Assembly (NCBI RefSeq): GCF_017873135.1
Contig: NZ_JAGGJV010000008.1
Coordinates: 1 to 64,000, forward strand
DNA from: Rhizobium herbae
GTDB taxonomy: Bacteria; Pseudomonadota; Alphaproteobacteria; Rhizobiales; Rhizobiaceae
Direction: 5' to 3'
Length of the DNA stretch: 64,000 nucleotides
Shown here: positions 36,871-43,682 of the stretch, piece by piece
How positions within the stretch are numbered: position 1 is the first letter of the stretch
How the letters are laid out: each line of letters opens with the position of its first letter
The notes under the pieces: model-generated
Seen by the model: only the letters and a program-made list of their open reading frames with translations
What the model was told of the DNA's origin: nothing
Database searches by the model: none
Translations under genes and position numbers: made by a program

Positions 36871-38408
36871 CCATCATGGCTTGGGGATCTCTATCGCCAG
36901 GGGCAGGCCGTCGGCCTCGATCCCGGCAAGGCGCTTGGATTTTACGAGCAGGGCGTTGAGGCAGGAGACGCCGACGCGAAGCTTGGCCTGGCGGATCTCT
37001 ATGCCGAGGGTATCCTTGTCCCGCGCGATATTCCAAAAGCCGTCTCCCTCTATGAAGACGTCGTTGCCAATGGCGGCACGTGGGCAGCCTCGGCGCTGGC
37101 GGCGCTTTATCTGAAAGGGGACGAGGTCGGCCTCGATCCAGCCAAGGCGATCGGCTATTACGAACAGGCGATCGAGGCTGGCGACGCCGGCGCGATGATC
37201 GCCCTCGGCAATGTCTATCGAGACGGCAAGGTGGTCCCCGCGGATATTCCCAAGGCGGTCGATCTGTACACCAAGGCACTTGAGAACGGCAGGATAACGG
37301 CGGCCGCCAAGCTGGGCGAACTTTATCGCAAGGGTCGTGCCCTCGGTCTCGATCCGGGCAAGGCGGTCGGGTTTTATGAACAAGGTGTCCAGGCCGGCGA
37401 TCCCGGCGCCAAGCTCGGCATGGCAGATCTCTATGCCGAGGGTGTCCTTGTCCCGCGCGATATTCCGAAAGCGACCGCCCTATATGAAGAAGTCCTTGCC
37501 GGAGGAGGGACATGGGCGGCTTCGTCCCTGGCCACGCTTTATCTGAAGGGAGCGGATGTCGGCCTCGACCCGGCCAAGGCGGTCGGTTATTACGAACAGG
37601 CGGTCCAGGCAGGCGATAGCGGCGCGATGATCAGTCTTGCCAAGGTCTATCGTGACGGCACTGCGGTTCCCAGGAACGTTTCCAAAGCGGCCGATCTGTA
37701 TCAGGAAGCGTATCGCGCCGGCAGGAAGAACGGATTGGCGAGCGCTGCCAGCGTGCTGCTTGGCGGAACGGCATCGCAGCAAAAGCAGGCGCACGATCTT
37801 CTTCTGGAGGGGCAAAAGGAAAACGCCCCCGGTATTGCCTCTGTTCTGGCCAATGCGGTACTCGACGGAGCGGGGGGGGGGGGCCGAAAAATCCTGCCCA
37901 GGCTATCGCGATCCTCAAGAAGGCGAGCGCGGCCGGCGATACCTATGCGGCATCGACGCTTGTTCAGCTCTATGCTCAAGGACGGGGCAAGGATATCGCA
38001 AGGAATATTTCCCTGGCCAAGGCGACGCTTGCCAGTTCGGCAAGCCGGATGTCCGAACAGCAGCGCGAAAGCGAAGAATTGTTCATCGAGGGGGCTGCCG
38101 CCGGTTCTGTAAGCCAATATGCGGCTTTCGTCGCGAAGGTCCAAGGGATGCAGCCGGCCGACAAGGCCAATCTGGTTAGCCGTCTCGTCGGCGCCAACGG
38201 CAACACCTATGTCTATGTTCTTCAAAGCGAACTCAAGGGCGTTGGCGCTTACGAAGGCAAGCTGACCGGTGTGTTGACCGGGGCTACCATCAGGGCCTTC
38301 AACCAGTTCTGCGACCAGCGTAACAGGGCCGCGCTTTGCAGGGCGGGGCCTCTCAGCCGGCCGGCGCGCGACGTTTTCCTCGACTTCATGCGCGAAACCA
38401 ATTCCTGA
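36871..38408 (+). pseudogene. Sel1-repeat (TPR-like) protein gene, 5'-truncated and frameshifted
   Basis: Tandem ~36-residue Sel1 repeats are readable from 36871, for example LGDLYRQGQAVGLDPGKALG and LGELYRKGRALGLDPGKAVG. The frame is entered in mid-repeat, directly after an in-frame TGA at 36868, so the 5' end with start and signal peptide is missing. The repeats run in one frame to a 12-G tract at 37872-37883; similarity then continues in another frame (PKNPAQAIAILKKASAAGDT) to a TGA at 38406. The C-terminal part (VYVLQSELKGVGAYEGKLTG, then ATIRAFNQFC) resembles a peptidoglycan-binding-type domain. 13 or 10 G's would restore the frame. Sel1 proteins such as AlgK serve polysaccharide export, but this copy looks dead. 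Confidence 0.8.
37872..37883 (+). repeat. Homopolymeric 12-G tract in the Sel1 gene
   Basis: Twelve consecutive G's at the point where the Sel1 reading frame shifts. Such tracts mutate by slipped-strand mispairing; they are also prone to sequencing error. Confidence 0.9.
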
Positions 38409-38422
38409 AGGCTGCGCAGCCT

Positions 38423-38455
38423 GCATTTGGCGGTCGAGACCGGACCGCCAAATGC
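38423..38455. terminator. Perfect hairpin between convergent Sel1 and lyase genes
   Basis: 13-bp perfect stem GCATTTGGCGGTC / GACCGCCAAATGC with a 7-nt loop, 15 nt after the Sel1 stop and 18 nt from the lyase stop. It lacks a good T-run, so termination would be imperfect or Rho-aided. Confidence 0.55.
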
Positions 38456-38472
38456 TCAGTCGATCCAGATGC

Positions 38473-39297
38473 TCAGTTGATCAGTGTCGCGCGTTTTGAG
38501 AGATTGTCGGTCGTAGTGACGACGTCACGGTATTCGACCACTGCATCCGCGTCATGGCGGCTGCGATAGATGCCGAATTTAAAGTAGCCTGCCTCGTCAT
38601 GATCCCAATAACCGACCGGGCCGTCGAATTTCACGACCTGTTGGCCGTTGAGCCAGATGTTCAAAAGCCCGTCGGTCGAGGAAACCTTGTGCTCGATCAC
38701 GATATTCAGCCACTCGCCGCGCGGGACATCGTGCATGCGGTACATTTCGCTGCTGGCCGGTTTGCCGTCCTGGATATAGCGTCTCAGGAAAACCAGATCC
38801 TTGCCCTCGACCTGAGCTGCGATATAGGGCGAGCGCTTGTCGTCCTTGCTGCCGTGCCATTGACCCACGATGAACCAGGAGCGTTCGTCGCTGGGTATCG
38901 AGAATCCGTCGGCGATATTGACGCGGTAGGCATTCCATATGACCTCGCCTTTGGGGAAGCTTATGCCGTTGGTCGCTTCCGAGCGGTCCCTGTCCTCACT
39001 ATCGAAACCGGCGCGCTCGCCCGGACGTACCTCGAAACGCAGGACCACATTGTTGTTGGCGCTTCGCCTAACGCCGACGGAATAGTCTTTCCGGGCGGAC
39101 TGGTTTCCGTATTCGCCGTCATTATAGGAGAAATCGTCGGGAAGCGGCGTCACCGCCAATGACGCAGCGGATGCATCCGCGTCCAGGGTCTGCCGCCCGT
39201 TGGCGTACGTGACTTCCTGCGGGAGACTGACGGCGGCAGCGACCAAAAGAGCCGCGCAGGAGAAATATCCGATGCGGTGATTGAAAGCCCTCGTCAT
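38473..39297 (-). CDS. secreted heparin-lyase-I-family polysaccharide lyase, copy 2
   Basis: 274 residues, colinear with the copy at 35867-36691 and by eye identical at well over half the positions (e.g. FPKGEVIWNAYRVNIADG, WFIVGQWHGSKDDKRSPYI, LLNIWLNGQQVVKFDGPVG). The signal peptide is YFSCAALLVAAAVSLPQEVTYA. Higher GC than copy 1, in line with the rest of the chromosome, so this may be the resident gene. AAAGGAGCG precedes the ATG. On the minus strand a TTGATC...GTTATA pair near 39350-39385 is a possible promoter. Confidence 0.7.
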   Translation of the reverse strand: MTRAFNHRIGYFSCAALLVAAAVSLPQEVTYANGRQTLDADASAASLAVTPLPDDFSYNDGEYGNQSARKDYSVGVRRSANNNVVLRFEVRPGERAGFDSEDRDRSEATNGISFPKGEVIWNAYRVNIADGFSIPSDERSWFIVGQWHGSKDDKRSPYIAAQVEGKDLVFLRRYIQDGKPASSEMYRMHDVPRGEWLNIVIEHKVSSTDGLLNIWLNGQQVVKFDGPVGYWDHDEAGYFKFGIYRSRHDADAVVEYRDVVTTTDNLSKRATLIN

Positions 39298-39591
39298 TTT
39301 GATCGCTCCTTTAAAACCGCCTGTGCCGTCGAAACGGCAAAATAGATTGCTATATAACGGGTCACTGACCGCCCCCGATCAACCACAGCTTTCAACCTTG
39401 TGCGATAAGAAAGCGTCCTTGAGTCGGGCCCGTGAATTTGATCACCGATTCTAGCGTCAAATTAAGCGCAGAACGTGGCAATCCCGCGTGAGCGGCCAGT
39501 GAATCCAGGGGCGGGGGCATGCGCCTTCGCAAATGGGACTTGCCCCAAGCGATGATTGTTTTCGGTTGCTGCCAAAGGTAAAACGACTGCC

Positions 39592-40338
39592 ATGCAATGG
39601 AGCGACCAGGCCATCATCATCGGGGTCAAGCGGCACGGCGAAACCTCCGTCGTCGCGGAAGTGATGACGCGCGCGCGGGGCCGCCATCTCGGGCTCGTAC
39701 GCGGCGGCCGCTCGCGGACGATGCAGCCGGTGCTACAGCCGGGAAACGAGGTGGAGGTCACCTGGCGGGCGCGGCTTGACGAACATCTTGGTGAATTCAG
39801 GATGGAACCGGTCCGTCTTCGCGCGGCGCGGCTGATGGAGGCGGCAACCTCTGTCTATGGCGTGCAGGCCATGGGCGCGCTGCTGCGGCTTCTGCCCGAG
39901 CGCGATCCGCATCCGCATCTCTATGAAGCCCTCGATGTCATCCTCGAAAATCTGCACGATCCGAGCGATGCCGGCGAACTGTTCGTGCGCTTCGAGATCG
40001 CTGTTCTGAACGATCTCGGCTTCGGCCTCGATCTGGCGGAATGCGCTGCGACCGGCACGCGCGACGATCTGGTCTATGTCTCGCCGAAATCCGGCCGGGC
40101 CGTCAGCCGCGCGGCGGGCGCGCCCTATGCCGGCAAGATGCTGGCGCTGCCGGGGTTTCTGGCCGGCCGCGGTGCCGCCGATTACGATAGCTTGGCCGCG
40201 GCCTTCCGCATGACGGCTTTCTTCCTCCACCGCCATGTCTACGAACCACGCGGCATCGGACTGTCGACCGCCCGCGACGGTTTTGTCCAGGCAGCGCTCA
40301 AGGCGCTGAAGCCGCGAGACACAGTCGCCCACCCATAA
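39592..40338 (+). CDS. recO: DNA repair protein RecO
   Basis: 248-residue RecFOR-pathway mediator that helps load RecA on SSB-coated DNA. The N-terminal OB-fold begins [17 protein letters not shown], then [20 protein letters not shown]; the helical C-terminal domain contains [14 protein letters not shown] and [20 protein letters not shown]. In many rhizobia recO directly follows era; here they are 24 kb apart. The hotdog thioesterase gene follows by 14 nt and may be co-transcribed. Confidence 0.94.
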   Translation: MQWSDQAIIIGVKRHGETSVVAEVMTRARGRHLGLVRGGRSRTMQPVLQPGNEVEVTWRARLDEHLGEFRMEPVRLRAARLMEAATSVYGVQAMGALLRLLPERDPHPHLYEALDVILENLHDPSDAGELFVRFEIAVLNDLGFGLDLAECAATGTRDDLVYVSPKSGRAVSRAAGAPYAGKMLALPGFLAGRGAADYDSLAAAFRMTAFFLHRHVYEPRGIGLSTARDGFVQAALKALKPRDTVAHP

Positions 40339-40352
40339 GGAATCTCTAAAAG

Positions 40353-40862
40353 ATGACCGTCGAACTCTACCCCGGAATGACAGTGTCCGGCATCGGCACG
40401 GTGCCGCTGGAAGCCGTGGCGCGTGACGGCGGGCTGAAGGCGATGCTGGACCTTCTCACCGGCGTTCATCACGCGCCGCCGATGGCAGCGACGCTCAAGT
40501 TCGGACTGAGCGAGGTCGAGGAGGGCAGGGTGATGTTCAAGGGCCTGCCATCGGCAGAACATCTCAATCCGCTCGGCACGGTGCATGGCGGCTGGGCGGC
40601 GACGATCATGGATTCCGCACTTGGCTGCGCCGTGATGACCACGTTGAAACCAGGCGAGGCCTATACGACAGTCGAGTTCAAGGTCAATCTGGTGCGCCCG
40701 CTGCTGCCCGGCATGGGCGAGGTGTTCTGCGAAGGCAAGATCGTCCATCGCGGCCGCACGCTGGCGACATCGGAGGCCTTTCTCAAGGACAGGAACGGCA
40801 AGCTGCTGGCGCACGGCACGGAAACCTGCGCGATCTTTCCGATCGAGAATTTGATGCGCTGA
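40353..40862 (+). CDS. PaaI-family hotdog thioesterase
   Basis: 169-residue hotdog-fold acyl-CoA thioesterase. The family motif HLNPLGTVHGGWAATIMDSALG includes the VHGG catalytic loop, and VEFKVNLVRPLLPGMGEVFC is the following strand pair. The physiological thioester is unknown; PaaI relatives act on phenylacetyl- and other aryl- or medium-chain-CoAs. It starts 14 nt after recO. Confidence 0.88.
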   Translation: MTVELYPGMTVSGIGTVPLEAVARDGGLKAMLDLLTGVHHAPPMAATLKFGLSEVEEGRVMFKGLPSAEHLNPLGTVHGGWAATIMDSALGCAVMTTLKPGEAYTTVEFKVNLVRPLLPGMGEVFCEGKIVHRGRTLATSEAFLKDRNGKLLAHGTETCAIFPIENLMR

Positions 40863-40865
40863 AAC

Positions 40866-41147
40866 CTATCGCTTGTCGGCTTTCACATAGACGTCGTTTC
40901 GATCACGCCGGCCAACGGCAATGACCAGAACGACAACCTCAAGGTCTCTGACCTCGTAAACCAGACGGTAGCCTATGGCGCGCAATTTGATCTTGTAGCG
41001 ATCTTTGGAGCCTGACAATTTTGCCGCGGGAACACGCGGCGTCTCAAGGCGCTCCGCAAGTTTCTTCTTGAACTGTTCGCGTGTCCGGCTGTCCAATTGG
41101 TGCCATTCTTTCAGCGCCGGCGTCAGAAACGCCAGTTTATAGCTCAT
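40866..41147 (-). CDS. RelE/ParE-family toxin
   Basis: 93-residue type II toxin. MSYKLAFLTPALKEWHQLDS, then LAERLETPRVPAAKLSGSKD and YKIKLRAIGYRLVYEV match RelE (ribosome-dependent mRNA interferase) with its basic residues and aromatic C-terminal region. The start overlaps the end of the antitoxin gene by 11 nt, the usual coupling. It ends 3 nt from the thioesterase stop on the other strand. Confidence 0.9.
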   Translation of the reverse strand: MSYKLAFLTPALKEWHQLDSRTREQFKKKLAERLETPRVPAAKLSGSKDRYKIKLRAIGYRLVYEVRDLEVVVLVIAVGRRDRNDVYVKADKR

Positions 41148-41385
41148 TGATATCAACGGGGACGACGGCTTCCCCGGCGCGTGCATCAGCCAACGCGTTC
41201 AGTTCCAAATCCTCAAGACGATCGAGCATGGCTTCGAATGCCACAGCAGGAACGCAATAAAATGCCGGTTCGTTGTGGTTGAGAATCGCAACCGGGAATC
41301 CTTCTCCCGCAGCCACAGTCCCCATGGGATTGCGTTTCAGTTCGGAGATGCTGGCGCTGGTTTCCGCCAAAATTCTGCTCGCCAT
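41137..41385 (-). CDS. RelB/StbD (Phd/YefM-type) antitoxin
   Basis: 82 residues. MASRILAETSASISELKRNP, then MGTVAAGEGFPVAILNHNEP and FYCVPAVAFEAMLDRLEDLE are typical of the StbD/Phd-like replicon-stabilisation antitoxins; the N-terminal half binds DNA and the acidic C-terminal half the toxin. GGGATGGAG is upstream of the ATG. The reading frame runs open far upstream into phoX, but only this part is the gene. Likely autoregulated with the toxin. Confidence 0.9.
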   Translation of the reverse strand: MASRILAETSASISELKRNPMGTVAAGEGFPVAILNHNEPAFYCVPAVAFEAMLDRLEDLELNALADARAGEAVVPVDINEL

Positions 41386-41448
41386 GCTCCATCCCTTTCG
41401 TGCTTTATTTGGTGGCAGAAATAGCACCTTTTTGAGGTCTTTGAAACG

Positions 41449-41480
41449 AAAAATGGCGCCGCGAATGCAGCGCCATTTTT
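41449..41480 (-). terminator. Terminator of phoX
   Basis: 11-bp perfect inverted repeat AAAAATGGCGC / GCGCCATTTTT located 19 nt after the phoX stop on the minus strand; T-run on both strands. Confidence 0.88.
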
Positions 41481-41498
41481 CAATTTCGTGGCTGGGTG

Positions 41499-43499
41499 TC
41501 AGCCGATCTTGCCGCCACCCTGTTTGGTGATGGCGAGAACGGCCGGGCGAACGGGCATGTCGTCCTTGAAGTCCGGCCAGCGCGTCGCCGGGTTCTCGAA
41601 GGTCGCAAGACCCGCGTCGCCCGGATGCTGGACGGCGACGAAGAACGTATCCGACGTCGGGTTGAAGCTCGGCCCGCACATTTCGGCGCCGACAGGCACC
41701 CGGAAAAACAGTTTCGACGTGCCGCGCGCATCGCCTTCGGTGTCGATGGCCCAGATCCCGTCGGTGCGGCCGGTTGCCTTTTGGTTGTTGCCGTCGGTGG
41801 AAACCCAGAGGCGGCCGTCGGTGTCGATGGCGCAGTTGTCCGGCATGCCGAACCAGCCGTTTTTCGTCGTTGCCGTCGAGAAGGATGCGCCGACTTCGGC
41901 CACCGAAGGATCGCCGCATTTCAGCAGAACATCCCATGTCGACTTGGTCGAGGCGTAGTCGCCGTCGGTCTCGGTGATCTCGATGATGTGACCAAAGGCA
42001 TTCTCGGCGCGCGGATTGGCAGCATCGAGCTGGTCGGCCGTGCGGTTGGTGTTGTTGGTCAGCATCACGTAGACCTTGCCGGTCTTCGGGTTCGGCTGGA
42101 TATCCTCCGGCCGGTCCATCTTGGTGGCGCCGAGTGCGTCGGCAGCAAGACGGGTGTTGATCAGGACGTCGGCCTGCGATGCAAAGCCGTTCGCTTCCGT
42201 CAGCGGGCCTTCGCCGTGGATGAGCGGCATCCATTCGACAGTACCGTCGGCGTCGAACTTCGCCACGTAGAGCGTGCCGTCATCGAGAATGTCCATGTTT
42301 GCGGCGCGGTCGTTCGGGTTGAAGGCGGCCTTGGTCACGAACTTGTATACATAGTCGAAGCGCGAGTCATCGCCGGAATAGAGCACGACGCGGCCGTCCT
42401 TGTTGACGATCGATTCGCAGCCTTCGTGTTTGAAGCGACCAGCCGCGGTACGCTTCTTCGGTACCGAATTCGGGTCCATCACGTCGACTTCGACGATCCA
42501 GCCGAAGCGGTTGGCTTCCGTCGGCTCCTTGGAAACGTCGAAACGGTCGTAGAATTTCGACCACTGATACTCGCCGCCCGGTGCGCCCAGGCGCTTCAGC
42601 TGCGCGAATTCCGGATGATCCTCGGCGATCTTGCCGCCGAAATAGCCGTTGAAGTTTTCTTCCGACATCAGATAGGTGCCCCAGGCGGTGACGCCGCCGG
42701 CGCAGTTGTTGATGGTGCCGAAGACCTGCTTGCCGGTTGGGTCGGATGGCGTCTTGACGCGCTCATGGCCTGCGACCGGGCCAGCCAACTGCATTTCGGT
42801 GGTTGCGGTGATGCGGCGATTGTACTTGCCGTCGAGCACAGGCTGCCACTTGCCGTCCACCTTGCGGATTTCAACGATCGTGCCGCCATGCGCGGCCATC
42901 TCGATATCGACCAGTTCCTTGGTGTATTCTCCGAGCTGGACCTTCTCGACTTCCTTGCCGTTCTTCGTTTCCTTCACGATCGACGTGAAGTTCGGAAACA
43001 TGATTTCTGCGTTGGTGTATTCGTGGTTGACGACGAGCAGGCCGTGATCCGGATTGCCGTCGAGCGGAATGAAGCCGATATAGTCATTGTTGTAGCCGAA
43101 CTGCTTTTCCTGCGATGCGGCAGTCTGGTTCATCGGGTCGAAGTCCGGGCTGTCGGCAAACAGTTTGTCGCCCCAGCGCAGCAGGATATTGGCGTCATAC
43201 CCTTCCGCGACGTGATGGGTCTCGTCGACGCCGGCCTCGATCTCCTTGAAGTCGAAGCTGGACACGCCGTTGGCGCGCGCCTCGTCCGCAGTCAGGATCG
43301 CCAGCGGGCCGACGGTGGTGGAGATGGCAGCGACTGCAAGCGACCCGGCCATGAACGACCGGCGCGAGAAGCGGTGGTTGATGATGTCGCCCATTGTCGG
43401 ATTGGCGGAACAGTTCTGGCTGACATCTTCGAGCGCTTCGCGCCGCTCTGTCAGGTTCTCGATTTCCGGGCTAGCAGTCGGGTCAGCAAGATGATCCAT
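41499..43499 (-). CDS. phoX: PhoX-family alkaline phosphatase, Tat-exported
   Basis: 666 residues. The twin-arginine signal is at residues 44-70 (FSRRSFMAGSLAVAAIS) after an unusually long n-region of some 43 residues. The mature enzyme contains EKQFGYNNDYIGF, LLVVNHEYTNAEIM, GGVTAWGTYLMSEENFN and the FYDRFDVSKEPTEANRFGWI-type segments of the calcium/iron-dependent PhoX fold. It releases phosphate from organic phosphoesters in the periplasm. A PHO-box-like site 63 nt upstream indicates PhoB control; GGAGAAG is the ribosome-binding site. Confidence 0.93.
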   Translation of the reverse strand: MDHLADPTASPEIENLTERREALEDVSQNCSANPTMGDIINHRFSRRSFMAGSLAVAAISTTVGPLAILTADEARANGVSSFDFKEIEAGVDETHHVAEGYDANILLRWGDKLFADSPDFDPMNQTAASQEKQFGYNNDYIGFIPLDGNPDHGLLVVNHEYTNAEIMFPNFTSIVKETKNGKEVEKVQLGEYTKELVDIEMAAHGGTIVEIRKVDGKWQPVLDGKYNRRITATTEMQLAGPVAGHERVKTPSDPTGKQVFGTINNCAGGVTAWGTYLMSEENFNGYFGGKIAEDHPEFAQLKRLGAPGGEYQWSKFYDRFDVSKEPTEANRFGWIVEVDVMDPNSVPKKRTAAGRFKHEGCESIVNKDGRVVLYSGDDSRFDYVYKFVTKAAFNPNDRAANMDILDDGTLYVAKFDADGTVEWMPLIHGEGPLTEANGFASQADVLINTRLAADALGATKMDRPEDIQPNPKTGKVYVMLTNNTNRTADQLDAANPRAENAFGHIIEITETDGDYASTKSTWDVLLKCGDPSVAEVGASFSTATTKNGWFGMPDNCAIDTDGRLWVSTDGNNQKATGRTDGIWAIDTEGDARGTSKLFFRVPVGAEMCGPSFNPTSDTFFVAVQHPGDAGLATFENPATRWPDFKDDMPVRPAVLAITKQGGGKIG

Positions 43500-43561
43500 G
43501 GTCTTCTCCTATGGTGCGGAACTGCGCAAAAGCGCATCGCAGCATCCATACCCGGCGAATA

Positions 43562-43579
43562 ATGACAGGTTCGCGACAA
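43562..43579 (-). promoter_or_regulatory. PHO box upstream of phoX
   Basis: On the minus strand TTGTCGC-GAAC-CTGTCAT: two 7-bp direct repeats separated by 4 nt, matching the CTGTCAT-N4-CTGTCAT PhoB consensus (second half perfect, first half 4-5 of 7). Confidence 0.7.
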
Positions 43580-43682
43580 TCCGGTGAAGAGATTGCCGCG
43601 CTCAACCGTCTTCGATTTGGCGTGAGGCTGAAAAGCTGTATTGTCCGGGAAATTGCGCCGTTCTCGGCGCTGGGGAGAAAAT

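Noticed and set aside
36874-37800. Sel1 region read as a nucleotide tandem repeat array or CRISPR
   Set aside because: The periodicity is that of the ~36-residue protein repeat with diverged DNA; there are no identical repeats with unique spacers.
37872-37883. Programmed ribosomal frameshift at the G-tract
   Set aside because: The gene also lacks its 5' end and start codon, and no stimulatory structure or start makes a translated product likely; replication slippage or sequencing error explains the tract better.
41386-42234. Possible N-terminal extension of the RelB-type antitoxin into phoX
   Set aside because: The frame is open only because of GC-rich codons; the antitoxin family length is about 80 residues and the ATG at 41385 has a ribosome-binding site.
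41496-43562. 688-codon open frame opposite phoX
   Set aside because: Shadow of a high-GC gene; the phoX strand has the Tat signal, family motifs, PHO box, ribosome-binding site and terminator.
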